This document shows, in pieces, positions 27,115 through 35,480 of a stretch of DNA of 64,000 nt. The notes beneath the pieces were generated by a model. It was given only the letters and a program-made list of their open reading frames with translations. It was not told the origin of the DNA and made no database searches. This stretch comes from Paenibacillus_AB hodogayensis (GTDB lineage Bacteria; Bacillota; Bacilli; Paenibacillales; NBRC-103111), in NCBI RefSeq assembly GCF_039536325.1, contig NZ_BAAAYO010000006.1, positions 744,001 to 808,000 of the forward strand, read 5' to 3'. Made by a program: the position numbers and the translations under genes. The stretch's first letter is position 1. Each line of letters starts with the position of its first letter.

Positions 27115-28446
27115 CTACTTGGCCTTCGCGTTGTCCAGCTCTTTCTTAAGCAACTCCTGAGCATCGCGAAGCGCCGTATTGACGTCAACCCGCTGCTTCA
27201 CCACTTTCTCGAAAGCGCCGCTAAGGATCGATTGCTGCGTGCCAAGCGCAACAAACGGCAGTTCTGTCTTCCTGAGCGGCGTCGGATCGGCGAACGGATA
27301 GTAAAAGACCGCTTTGGTGTTTTTGCCTTTCAGCGCCGGTGTAGTCTGACCGAATGCCTGCTCGATCTTTTTGTCCGCGAGGGTCGGAATTTTGCCCTCT
27401 TTGGCCTGGGCGAGCTGTGGATCTTCGGACAACAAGTCCAGGATCACGGCGAACGCTTCATCCTTATGCTTGCTTTGCCGGGTAATCGACCAGTACGGAG
27501 GCGTCAACTGAGATAGCTTGTTCGGCGCTTCCTTCAATTGCGGCAAGCTGACCATATCCCAGCTCAAGTCGGCCGGGAACGAGTTGAACTGGTTAATCTG
27601 GCCAACATACATCGCGGCCGTCCGCCCTTTGTAGAAGAGCTGCAACTCGTCGTTCAGCGTGGCTGCAATCGTATTATTCGGAATCTCGTAAAACCGTTTC
27701 AGATTGTTGAACAAAATCTGCCACTTGGCGGCATCGGCCATTTCATCGGCGTTCGGATTCAAAATCGGCAAGGACCACGCGTTGTCCCGCAGCACGGACA
27801 AGTAGTTCGTTGTCAGCCCGCGGTACAAAATGCCGCCTTCCGAGCGGGACAACTGCTGAGTCAGCGGGAGCAGATCGTCCCAGGACATGCCGTCCTTCGG
27901 ATACGCGACGCCGAATTTGTCAAACAGGTCCTTGTTGTAAAACAAGACGAGCGGGCTGGGCGAATTGATCGGCAACCCGTAGATTTCGCCCCCGGCGGCT
28001 CCGGTTTCATTGATGATGCGCTGCATATAAACGGGATTGAACCGGTTCAGGTCCAGCTTGTTTTTCTGCACTAACTCGCGCATGTCGTAGGACAACCCGA
28101 GTCCCAAATATTCGTTGCGAATCGTTGTCGTTTGCGTCCGCATCACATCGGGGACCGTCCCCGCCGCCACCAAATCTTCGATCCGCGAGCCTTTGACGCC
28201 TTGCTGATGCTTGACGGTCACATGGGGGAATTTCTGGCGAATGCGCTCGCCCCAGGTCGCCTGGAATACATCGTCGGTCACATCGGTGTAAAAAAACAGC
28301 TCTACCGGCTTCGGCTCATTCGCAGCGGCGGCATCGTCCCCTTTAGCCTGCTGCGTCTTCGATCCGTCCGCACCGCAAGCGGTCAGGGCAAGCACGCTCG
28401 CCAGCACCGCCGGCAGGCAAACGGTTTTTAATCTCCGGTTTTTCAT
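27115..28446 (-). CDS. ABC transporter family 1 substrate-binding lipoprotein
   Basis: 443 residues. Signal peptide with lipobox LTAC (VLASVLALTACGADGSK). Family 1 solute-binding signatures include VLFYNKDLFDKFGV and YPKDGMSWDD. The C-terminal helix ends DVNTALRDAQELLKKELDNAKAK, like its paralogue at 2957-4318. ATG 28446 follows AAAGGGAGG. No permease genes adjoin. It heads an operon with the heparinase-like lyase, which starts 100 bases after its stop. A perfect cre match at 28469-28483 lies directly upstream, pointing to CcpA repression by preferred sugars. Confidence 0.92.
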   Translation of the reverse strand: MKNRRLKTVCLPAVLASVLALTACGADGSKTQQAKGDDAAAANEPKPVELFFYTDVTDDVFQATWGERIRQKFPHVTVKHQQGVKGSRIEDLVAAGTVPDVMRTQTTTIRNEYLGLGLSYDMRELVQKNKLDLNRFNPVYMQRIINETGAAGGEIYGLPINSPSPLVLFYNKDLFDKFGVAYPKDGMSWDDLLPLTQQLSRSEGGILYRGLTTNYLSVLRDNAWSLPILNPNADEMADAAKWQILFNNLKRFYEIPNNTIAATLNDELQLFYKGRTAAMYVGQINQFNSFPADLSWDMVSLPQLKEAPNKLSQLTPPYWSITRQSKHKDEAFAVILDLLSEDPQLAQAKEGKIPTLADKKIEQAFGQTTPALKGKNTKAVFYYPFADPTPLRKTELPFVALGTQQSILSGAFEKVVKQRVDVNTALRDAQELLKKELDNAKAK

Positions 28447-28468
28447 CGATCCAAATACCTCCCTTTTT

Positions 28469-28483
28469 TTGTAAGCGATTTCA
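28469..28483. promoter_or_regulatory. Catabolite-responsive element (cre)
   Basis: TTGTAAGCGATTTCA fits the CcpA consensus WTGNAARCGNWWWCA at every position. It lies 22 bases upstream of the lipoprotein start. Confidence 0.8.
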
Positions 28484-28551
28484 TAAGAGTTCTAAAATAT
28501 ACAGCCATTAGCGCGGCAGTTGAAGCGGCTCCTGACGCAGCTCGCCCGGCC

Positions 28552-29538
28552 TTAGGCCAAAATCTCCATCTGCTCGCGCTCTACTTCGCCTTCCATTTTC
28601 ATGCCGCGCTTGAAGCGTTCAAGCTCCTCGACCGCGAATTGTCCCAGCCGGTAACCGCCGTTGGATACCGCGCCCGCGATATGACAAGTTAACACGCAGT
28701 TCGGCAGCGAGCGCAGCGGGTGATCGGCCGGGAGCGGCTCCGACGAAGCAACGTCCAGACAAGCGAACAACCGTCCGAGCGACAATTGCTCGATCAACGC
28801 CTCCTCGTCGATAATCGGCGCTCTGGCCGTATTGATCACAATGGCGTCGTCTTTCATCATCATAAAGCGGCGCCGATCCAGCATATGGCGGGTTGAAGGC
28901 AGCAGCGGCGCGTGAATCGACACGACATCGGACTGGCGGACCAGCTCATCCAGTTCCGTTCGGGTCGCGCCAAGCTCGGCCAACCGTTCCCGGCTGACGA
29001 ACGGATCATACGCCAGCACATTGATCTGAAAAGGATGCAGCAGCTTCATAAAGTGTGTGCCCGCTTTACCCGCTCCGATTACGCCGATCGTGATCTGATA
29101 CAGCTCGCGGGCCAATCTTCTTTCCTCCGTCCATCCCCCGGCACGCGCCGCCCGTTCGATCCGCCACATATTTTTCAGCGAAGCGATCGTCATGCCGAGC
29201 GCTGTCTCGGCAACGCCCTCTCCGAGCGGTCCGTTCCCGCTGGATACGCGAATGCCGCGCTCCCACAGCGCTGCGGACACGAGCCCTTTGACCGACCCGG
29301 CCGCATGGGCGACAACCTGGAGCCGCGGGCAATGGCGGAGCCATTCCTCGTCCAGCGTCGGCGTTCCCCACGAAGTAATGGCGGCATCGGCCTCATACAG
29401 CGTGCGACGCGCCTGTTCCGGGTTCGACCAGTCCGCGTGAAGCACCCTTCCCAGCTCCGCCAAACGTCCCAGATGACGTTCATGCAAGATCGGTCGTTGC
29501 AGGTTGGGCGGATAGCAGAGAGCAATCGTCCATGTCAA
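28552..29538 (-). CDS. D-isomer-specific 2-hydroxyacid dehydrogenase family protein
   Basis: 328 residues. NAD-binding fold with IGVIGAGKAGTHFMKLLHPF near residue 150 and a following Asp (LAYDPFVS). Catalytic Arg in NTARAPIIDEEAL, Glu in the SSEPLPADHPLRSL region, and His in LTCHIAGA. The glycine motif GAGKAG varies slightly from GxGxxG. Start TTG 29538 has a weak ribosome site; no better in-frame start was seen. It lies between the lyase operon and the GntR-type regulator and has a candidate operator of that regulator upstream (29626-29641). Reduces a 2-keto acid or oxidises a sugar-derived hydroxy acid; substrate unknown. Confidence 0.87.
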   Translation of the reverse strand: MTWTIALCYPPNLQRPILHERHLGRLAELGRVLHADWSNPEQARRTLYEADAAITSWGTPTLDEEWLRHCPRLQVVAHAAGSVKGLVSAALWERGIRVSSGNGPLGEGVAETALGMTIASLKNMWRIERAARAGGWTEERRLARELYQITIGVIGAGKAGTHFMKLLHPFQINVLAYDPFVSRERLAELGATRTELDELVRQSDVVSIHAPLLPSTRHMLDRRRFMMMKDDAIVINTARAPIIDEEALIEQLSLGRLFACLDVASSEPLPADHPLRSLPNCVLTCHIAGAVSNGGYRLGQFAVEELERFKRGMKMEGEVEREQMEILA

Positions 29539-29625
29539 GCTTCCCGGCCTCCAATCGATATTTTGTTATGCAGAAAATATGTAGAGGATAAAATAAGGAA
29601 TTAATCTTTACTCATGATCACACTA

Positions 29626-29641
29626 CATAGTATCTACATAA
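29626..29641. promoter_or_regulatory. Candidate operator of the GntR-SBP regulator, site A
   Basis: CATAGTATCTACATAA matches site B (31308-31323) at 14 of 16 positions in the same orientation. The core CTACATA also occurs once more just upstream (29624-29630) and inverted near 29577. It precedes the hydroxyacid dehydrogenase gene. Confidence 0.5.
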
Positions 29642-29789
29642 CTTAGTATATGCATTTCTTCCTCGATGTCAACCAGCGAAATTCGATATGCGCGATTCGG
29701 CTTCTCTTCGTTTCAGGGACGCGAAAAAAAGAAACCGTCTATCGACGTATTTCAAGGATGATCGACCGCGTTTTGGCGGTAGGTTTTCA

Positions 29790-29834
29790 TAAAAAAACGT
29801 TTCCGGCCCACTTTCGTCGTGGTTTCGGAAACGT
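29790..29834 (-). terminator. Terminator of the GntR-SBP regulator gene
   Basis: On the minus strand ACGTTTCCG... pairs with CGGAAACGT over nine bases, followed by seven T residues, 27 bases after the gene stop. Confidence 0.85.
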
Positions 29835-29860
29835 CTTTACTCGTTTGCTTCAGGTCGTCT

Positions 29861-31228
29861 TCACACGGGCTCCGCATCCTGCTTATCCAGCAGTCCCGCC
29901 ACCCGGACGCGCAGCTCCTCCTCTCCGATCAAGCCGGAGTACAGCAATTGCAGCAGATCGCGCGTTGCTTCGATCGTCTCATAACGCAGCCCGTACTGCC
30001 GCTGGCTCCGGTAGGACGGAATGATCTCCCGGTACAGATTGTAGCGGGGCGGCTTGTACACCTTGGAATCGGGCGCGCCGTCCGCCAATGCGGAGCAGGG
30101 AATACTGAGCGTATTGCTGTGAACGACAGCTTGCGCCTCGCGAGAAGTCATGAACTCCACGAACGCGCGGGCCGAATCCGGCACCGCCGTCTTGCGATGA
30201 ATGGACAGTCCGATCCACAGCAGCATAGTCCGCGGTTTCGTAATGTGCGGCAATGGCGCGATATCGTACGCCACCTTCTCCCCCAAGCCGTTCAGCAAAT
30301 AATAGGTCGTCATAAGCATGGAAAGCTTGCCCTCGGCGAACAACGACTGAATAGCCGAAACGTCCAGAAAGCTCGGAACGACTCCGTCCGCCTTCATCAG
30401 GCCATAGCAGTATGTCAGGCCGGCGGCGAGCTCCTCCGCCTCCGGACGACGTCCGGTCGCATGCATCGAATCGGAAGCGCATTGCATCCAAATCGTCGGC
30501 CAGCGGTTATTGCCTGATAAGAAGCTGGCGGCAAATCCGTACCTTTCGCTTGGCTTCGATAGTTGCGCGGCCGCCTCCAGCAACCGTTCCCACGTCCAGC
30601 CGCTGTCGGGCTCGGGCAGTCCGGCCTCGCGAAAATGCTGCGGATTGTACGCGAGAATGACCGGCGAAAACACAAGCGGCCGGGCGTAGCTGATCCCATC
30701 GACAAGCAGCTCCTCTCGCAGAAACGGATACGTGTCGTCCGCGAGCTTTACCGGCTCCAGCACGTTTAGCCGCTTGTGCTCCCGGGCGTGCTGGTAATAA
30801 ATCTGGTTAATCATCATCACGTCGAACCGGCCCGACAGCATGAGATCGTCGATCGTATCGAGCGCATAATTTTGCGAGATCGCAACCGGACGGATCTCGA
30901 TATGCGGATGCTCCTTGTGAAACAAACCGAGCAGCGCAGCCAGGTCGACATCCCGGTACAACGTGTCGTGGAACCCGAAATGTACCGTTTCCTTCTTGAC
31001 CACCTTGCTGCCTACGCGGCGTATTTTAATCAGCAAGCCTTCCGCCGCCAACTGGTCAAGCCCTTTGGCCACCGATTTGTAGCTCACATCGAACTGCTCG
31101 GCAAGTCTTTCTTCCGAAGGCAAAAAAGAACCGGGCGCATAAACGCCCGACTCGATATCCCTGCGCAGCGTGTCGATCATTCCGTTCATACGGTCTCTGA
31201 ATGTGCTTCTGCTCGGCTTTAAGTTCAT
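29861..31228 (-). CDS. GntR-type regulator fused to a solute-binding-protein domain
   Basis: 455 residues without signal peptide, so cytoplasmic. Residues about 14-80 form a GntR winged helix (IESGVYAPGSFLPSEERLAEQFDVS, then SVAKGLDQLAAEGLL). The remainder (about 85-440) is a family 1 extracellular solute-binding fold: VILAYNPQHFREAGLPEPDSGWTWERLLEAA, FAEGKLSMLMTTYY, FMTSREAQAVVHSN. DNA-binding controlled by a sugar bound in the SBP pocket is the obvious reading. ATG 31228 follows AGGGAGCAGGCG. Close motif matches upstream of itself and of the hydroxyacid dehydrogenase gene suggest autoregulation. Confidence 0.9.
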   Translation of the reverse strand: MNLKPSRSTFRDRMNGMIDTLRRDIESGVYAPGSFLPSEERLAEQFDVSYKSVAKGLDQLAAEGLLIKIRRVGSKVVKKETVHFGFHDTLYRDVDLAALLGLFHKEHPHIEIRPVAISQNYALDTIDDLMLSGRFDVMMINQIYYQHAREHKRLNVLEPVKLADDTYPFLREELLVDGISYARPLVFSPVILAYNPQHFREAGLPEPDSGWTWERLLEAAAQLSKPSERYGFAASFLSGNNRWPTIWMQCASDSMHATGRRPEAEELAAGLTYCYGLMKADGVVPSFLDVSAIQSLFAEGKLSMLMTTYYLLNGLGEKVAYDIAPLPHITKPRTMLLWIGLSIHRKTAVPDSARAFVEFMTSREAQAVVHSNTLSIPCSALADGAPDSKVYKPPRYNLYREIIPSYRSQRQYGLRYETIEATRDLLQLLYSGLIGEEELRVRVAGLLDKQDAEPV

Positions 31229-31307
31229 CGCCTGCTCCCTGCCTGATTAATGGTGAAGTTTCGATTAGCAGAATCATATCAATTCGCAGCGTCCTTTTCA
31301 AGCCATG

Positions 31308-31323
31308 CATACTATCTACGTAA
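31308..31323. promoter_or_regulatory. Candidate operator of the GntR-SBP regulator, site B
   Basis: CATACTATCTACGTAA lies between the regulator gene and ypdA. It is embedded in an inverted repeat TACTAT-N7-ATAGTA (31310-31328). Confidence 0.5.
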
Positions 31324-31422
31324 TAGTAAGCTCGTCGTGTCTCCGGCCCTTATCGTATACGCCCGGCGTGTATGTTACAATAAGGGGATGCTACGTTTAC
31401 TTCACAGGGAGGCACAGCCAGT

Positions 31423-32391
31423 ATGGAAAAAGTCATTATCGTCGGCGCCGGGCCATGCGGCTTGTCCGCTGCACTGGAGCTGCAAAACGCCGGAATCGAT
31501 CCGCTCATTATCGAAAAGCATTCGATCGTTCACTCCATCTACTTGTATCCGACCTATATGCAATTTTTCAGCACGGCGGAGCTGCTTGAAATCGGCGGCA
31601 TCCCGTTTTCGACCCCGAACGACAAGCCGACGCGGGCCGAAGCGCTGCATTATTACCGCACCGTGGCGATGCGCCGCAACATCCGCATCTGCTCCTACGA
31701 GCAGGTCATCGGCATCGTCAAACAAGACGATCGCTTCACCCTTTCCACCCTGGACCGGGCGGGACGCAGCGCCGGCTACGAGGCGGAGCGCGTCATCGTC
31801 GCCACCGGCTACTTCGATCATCCGAACATGATCGGCATACCGGGCGAGCATTTGCCCAAGGTCAGCCATTTTTTCCGCGAGGCCCATCCGTACACCGGCA
31901 TGAAGGTCGCGATCATCGGCGGCAACAATTCCGCTGTCGACGCCGCTATGGAGCTTGTCCGCGTCGGCGCGGAAGTAACGATCGTCTACCGCGGGGAGAC
32001 GATGTCCGCAAGCGTCAAGCCGTGGGTGCGCCCGCTCTTCGAGAGTCTGGTCAACAAAGGACGCATCCGCATGCTGTACCGTTCGCGGGTTATTTCCATC
32101 GAGGAGGCTGCCGTAACGATCGAGCGGGAGGACGGCCGGGAGACGCTGGACAATGATTTTGTCCTGGCCTTGACCGGCTTTCATCCCGACAGGGAATTTC
32201 TGGGCGCTGCCGGCATCCTTATGGACGGCGACGCTGGCAAGCCGCGCTTCGATCCGGACACGATGGAGACGAACGTCCAAGGCCTTTATTTGGCCGGGGT
32301 TATCGCGGCCGGGGCGGAAGCGAATGAAATTTTTATCGAGTCGGGCCGTCATCACGGCACCGCCATCGCGAGGCACATTACCGGCGCATAA
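31423..32391 (+). CDS. ypdA: YpdA family bacillithiol disulfide reductase (putative)
   Basis: FAD/NAD(P)-dependent pyridine nucleotide-disulfide oxidoreductase-like protein of 322 residues. N-terminal FAD motif VIIVGAGPCGLSAALEL with the Cys after GAGP that is typical of YpdA, and a second nucleotide motif VAIIGGNNSAVDAAMEL near residue 165. The C-terminal FAD loop is GLYLAGVIAAGAEANEIFIESGRHHG. In Firmicutes YpdA is proposed to reduce oxidised bacillithiol with NADPH. ATG 31423 follows AGGGAGG. A terminator follows at 32437-32476. Confidence 0.93.
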   Translation: MEKVIIVGAGPCGLSAALELQNAGIDPLIIEKHSIVHSIYLYPTYMQFFSTAELLEIGGIPFSTPNDKPTRAEALHYYRTVAMRRNIRICSYEQVIGIVKQDDRFTLSTLDRAGRSAGYEAERVIVATGYFDHPNMIGIPGEHLPKVSHFFREAHPYTGMKVAIIGGNNSAVDAAMELVRVGAEVTIVYRGETMSASVKPWVRPLFESLVNKGRIRMLYRSRVISIEEAAVTIEREDGRETLDNDFVLALTGFHPDREFLGAAGILMDGDAGKPRFDPDTMETNVQGLYLAGVIAAGAEANEIFIESGRHHGTAIARHITGA

Positions 32392-32436
32392 ATCGCTTTG
32401 AATCGCGGCGCGCCAAGCTGCATCATTCGCATACGA

Positions 32437-32476
32437 GGGCTGCCGCCCGGCAACGAACGGCAGCCTTTCGTCTTTT
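32437..32476 (+). terminator. Terminator after ypdA
   Basis: Stem GGCTGCCG/CGGCAGCC with a 12-base loop followed by TTTCGTCTTTT. Confidence 0.8.
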
Positions 32477-32508
32477 ATTCCGACAAACGGGAAAGCGCTA
32501 TCAACCGG

Positions 32509-33105
32509 CTATGACCGAAATGTGCCTTCCTTGTTACCCGCGTCCTTCCCGCGCACCTGGCCTTCGGTTCCGAACAGCTTGTCGAGCGCCGGGTTGGTCA
32601 CGCCGTACCAGCTGTCCGGACTTTTGTAATGATGGAGCAGATGGTACTTTTTCATCCATTTCCCCCAGCGCGTCCGGGGCGCGATCGGCCTGTGCGATAC
32701 GAAATGGGTCCACTCGTAATACATATGCAACGCCGCGACTCCCATCATGACGGCGCTTCCCGCATGGACGCTCGCCGTACTTGCCGAGCAGACGAGCCAG
32801 AGCGCAAAATGGGTCGGCACGTTGTACGAGTTCGGCGTCAGCAGATGACGCATCTCCGTAGGGTGGGCATGGTGGTCGTCGTGCCCCTGATGCGCCTTCG
32901 GCATCCATCTGCATAACACCCCGTGCAGCACGAAACGATGAACGAAATATTCCACGAAGAAAAAGATCGCGATTCCAGCCCCAACCCAAGCCCATGTCCG
33001 GCCGTTCCAGCCGGTTGCCATTGCGACCGACGCATAGACGATCCACATGATGCCGATAAACAGAACGCGTCCGTCCTTACAAAACTCCTTCAAATGGCTT
33101 CTCAT
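32509..33105 (-). CDS. Fatty acid hydroxylase/sterol desaturase family membrane protein
   Basis: 198 residues with about four hydrophobic helices and the histidine clusters of di-iron hydroxylases: HRFVLHG, HQGHDDHH, HFVSHR and HLLHHY. These place the active site on the cytoplasmic face. ATG 33105 follows GAGGGGGACGAACG. Probably hydroxylates a membrane lipid or carotenoid; substrate unknown. Transcribed divergently from the yhbD operon. Confidence 0.88.
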   Translation of the reverse strand: MRSHLKEFCKDGRVLFIGIMWIVYASVAMATGWNGRTWAWVGAGIAIFFFVEYFVHRFVLHGVLCRWMPKAHQGHDDHHAHPTEMRHLLTPNSYNVPTHFALWLVCSASTASVHAGSAVMMGVAALHMYYEWTHFVSHRPIAPRTRWGKWMKKYHLLHHYKSPDSWYGVTNPALDKLFGTEGQVRGKDAGNKEGTFRS

Positions 33106-33235
33106 CGTTCGTCCCCCTCACTCCCATTATGTAGCTGCGCAGCGCGCGGAGCAACCCCAATATTTTGAAAATTTTTTAAAGACCGCCTGCAGGAATAGAG
33201 GGACCTCAGATAGAGGACTTTGTTTCGCGCACCCA

Positions 33236-33265
33236 TTTACAAACGTAACAGTGTTATGTTACACT
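33236..33265 (+). promoter_or_regulatory. MerR-type promoter of the yhbD operon with palindromic operator
   Basis: -35-like TTTACA (33236-33241) and -10-like TACACT (33260-33265) are 18 bases apart. The spacer carries a perfect inverted repeat GTAACA-N6-TGTTAC (33245-33262). A long spacer holding a dyad is the usual layout for MerR-controlled promoters, and the first gene encodes a MerR-like helix-turn-helix protein. Confidence 0.6.
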
Positions 33266-33289
33266 CTCAATCGTAAGGAGGCGGATGTG

Positions 33290-33913
33290 ATGGAGCAGGA
33301 GCTTATATCCAAAAAAGAACTGCTGGAGCTGACGGACATTTCCTACGGTCAGTTGTACCGATGGAAGCGCAAAAACTTGATTCCCGAGCAATGGTTTGTG
33401 CGCAAATCGACGTTTACCGGCCAGGAAACGTTTTTTCCGAAGCAATCCATACTGGCCCGCATCGATAAAATCAAAAACATGAAAGACGATTTGTCGCTCG
33501 ACGAGCTTGCGGACGTTTTTTCACCCGCCGCCGAAGGGCTTGCAATGGCGAAGGCTGAGCTTACGGAACGAAACATTGTTTCTCCGCTATCGTTGGAGCT
33601 GTTCGAACGGGTTTTCGCGGAAGGGCCTCTGCTGCCGTTTGGCCGGATCGTCGTCGTCTATATGCTCGACAAGCTGCTTCAAGCCGGCGATATGAGCCTG
33701 GACGAGGGCAAGCTGATGCTGGAAACGATCAGGGCTAACGAAGCGTTGTTCGAGAATAAAAGCTGGACGCTTGTTTTTACGCGCAAAATGGGCGCATCTT
33801 CGTTCCTCATGCTGGAGTCCGCCGAACGTTACGCCTTCGACGGAGGAACGAAAATCGTATCGAGCCTGAGCCTTGCGTCCGCTCTGGAAGAATTGAAGCT
33901 GAGATTGAGCTGA
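33290..33913 (+). CDS. yhbD: YhbD-like DUF4004 protein with MerR-type HTH
   Basis: 207 residues. The N-terminal region ISKKELLELTDISYGQLYRWKRKNLIP is a MerR-like helix-turn-helix, followed by a Trp/Phe-containing wing (FVRKSTFTGQETFFPK) and an alpha-helical C-terminus. ATG 33290 is eight bases after AAGGAGG; GTG 33287 is possible. Gene order matches yhbD-yhbE-yhbF of Bacillus subtilis, where the next two genes are bactofilins. A likely regulator of its own operon, given the dyad in the promoter. Confidence 0.87.
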   Translation: MEQELISKKELLELTDISYGQLYRWKRKNLIPEQWFVRKSTFTGQETFFPKQSILARIDKIKNMKDDLSLDELADVFSPAAEGLAMAKAELTERNIVSPLSLELFERVFAEGPLLPFGRIVVVYMLDKLLQAGDMSLDEGKLMLETIRANEALFENKSWTLVFTRKMGASSFLMLESAERYAFDGGTKIVSSLSLASALEELKLRLS

Positions 33914-33925
33914 AGAGAGGAGTTC

Positions 33926-34672
33926 ATGAAGATGGACGTACGACACAATCTGCACATTATGGGGTCCGGCGGGTCCGGCGGAGGTTTATTCAAGAATGTG
34001 AAAGTAAACGGCGAAGCCCAATTTGACGGCGATATCGATTGTCTGGCCTTCCGCTGCAACGGGACGTCCAACGTATACGGCACGCTGAAAAGCACGTCGT
34101 GCGGCATCAACGGAACGCTGGACATTACCGGCGGCCTCGATACGGGAACAGCCAAAATTAACGGAAAAATGGAGATCGAAGGAAACGTCAAAGCACGCGA
34201 AATCAAATCGTTCGGCGAAACGAACATCCGGGGAAACGTTGCAGGCGAGGAAGTCGAACTGGAAGGACATTTCACGATCAACGGTCATTGCGAAGCCGAG
34301 GAACTGCATATTAAAGGCATATTCCGCATCGACGGTCTCGTCAATGCCGGCTCGGTCCATCTCGCCCTGCACAGCCGCTGCGAGGTGAAGGAAATCGGCG
34401 GCGAACGGATCCGCATTGACCGGGCCGATGGCAACGTGCTGAAAAAGCTGATCGGCTCATTCTTCCTCCCTTCCGACTTCTACGAAGGAACGCTGGCGGC
34501 GGAAACAATCGAGGGCGATCAGATTTATGTGGAGCATACGACCGCGCGCGTGATCCGCGGAGGCGCCGTCATCATCGGGCCCGGCTGCCGGATCGGAAGA
34601 GTCGAGTATAAAGACCGGTTCGAGAACGGCTCCGGCTCGTCGGTCGGCGAGTGCGAATGCATTGCGCCGTAA
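33926..34672 (+). CDS. yhbE: Bactofilin (polymer-forming cytoskeletal protein), YhbE-like
   Basis: 248 residues. Glycine-rich start (MGSGGSGGGLF) then a right-handed beta-helix of short repeats (INGTLDITGGLDTGTAKINGKMEIEGNVKA), the DUF583 bactofilin core. A second beta-helical segment follows. Bactofilins polymerise on the membrane without nucleotide; the B. subtilis homologues are linked to flagellar assembly. ATG 33926 follows GAGAGGAGTTC, 12 bases after the yhbD stop. Confidence 0.9.
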   Translation: MKMDVRHNLHIMGSGGSGGGLFKNVKVNGEAQFDGDIDCLAFRCNGTSNVYGTLKSTSCGINGTLDITGGLDTGTAKINGKMEIEGNVKAREIKSFGETNIRGNVAGEEVELEGHFTINGHCEAEELHIKGIFRIDGLVNAGSVHLALHSRCEVKEIGGERIRIDRADGNVLKKLIGSFFLPSDFYEGTLAAETIEGDQIYVEHTTARVIRGGAVIIGPGCRIGRVEYKDRFENGSGSSVGECECIAP

Positions 34673-34729
34673 CCGGCACGGTCATCGAAGAGAAAAGGAA
34701 TTATTTTCGAAATTGTCGGAGGGAACGCC

Positions 34730-35464
34730 ATGAATATGAAGGAACGTCGGGACTTAAACATATCGGGCATGCTGGGCGGCTGTGGGGGCGGCTCGTTTAA
34801 CAACGTAACGATCAACGGAAACGGAACCATTCAGGACAGTCTGGATTGCATCCGCTTCGTCAGCAACGGCCGGGCTGTCGTGCGGGGGACGATGAAGGCC
34901 GAGAGTGCCGTCGTAAACGGCATCGCCTCGTTTGGCGACAACGTGATTGCCGACAAGTTCAGATCGAACGGTAAAACCGATATCGAGGGCGCGCTGACCG
35001 CCAAGGATTTCCGTTCGGACGGACATATGAAGATCGGCGGCGCCGTAACCGCCGAAGAGGTCCAATTGAACGGCTCGATGACGCTGCGGGGCAACTGCGA
35101 CGCCGAACGGTTTCATTCACGGGGAAGCTTTCGCATCGACGGGCTGCTGAATGCGGGTTCGGTCCGGATCGAACTGTATGCCGAATGCCGAGTCAAGGAA
35201 ATCGGGGGAGAATCCATTGACGTGCGGAAGTCGGGCGCGGGCAGCCCGTTCGGCAAGCTGATCAAGGCGCTCGGCTTCTCCAAGGATGCGCTGATCGCGG
35301 AACTGATCGAAGGCGACGATATTCGTCTGGAGCATACGAAGGCCGATGTCGTGCGGGGAACGAACGTGGTCATCGGGCCTGGCTGCGAAATCGGCTTGGT
35401 GGAATATCAGGACCGGTACGAGCTGCTCGAAGACTCGTCCGTCAAACAAAGCAAACAACTGTAG
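34730..35464 (+). CDS. yhbF: Bactofilin (polymer-forming cytoskeletal protein), YhbF-like
   Basis: 244 residues, paralogue of the preceding gene with the same layout: Gly-rich start (GMLGGCGGGSFNNV), beta-helix repeats (VNGIASFGDNVIADKFRSNGKTDIEG), and an end segment IGPGCEIGLVEYQDRYE that parallels its neighbour's IGPGCRIGRVEYKDRFE. ATG 34730 follows GGAGGGAACGCC. The pair probably co-polymerise. Confidence 0.9.
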   Translation: MNMKERRDLNISGMLGGCGGGSFNNVTINGNGTIQDSLDCIRFVSNGRAVVRGTMKAESAVVNGIASFGDNVIADKFRSNGKTDIEGALTAKDFRSDGHMKIGGAVTAEEVQLNGSMTLRGNCDAERFHSRGSFRIDGLLNAGSVRIELYAECRVKEIGGESIDVRKSGAGSPFGKLIKALGFSKDALIAELIEGDDIRLEHTKADVVRGTNVVIGPGCEIGLVEYQDRYELLEDSSVKQSKQL

Positions 35465-35480
35465 AGAAGGATGTGCGGTT

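Larger units (their letters stand above)
29539..29860. other. Intergenic region without a gene
   Basis: Contains the upstream region of the hydroxyacid dehydrogenase gene, with an operator-like motif (29626-29641), and the terminator of the regulator gene (29790-29834). No coding sequence supported. Confidence 0.7.

Noticed and set aside
27015..27188. N-terminal extension of the lyase into the lipoprotein gene
   Set aside because: The ATG at 27014 has a strong ribosome site and begins a proper signal peptide; the extension does not.
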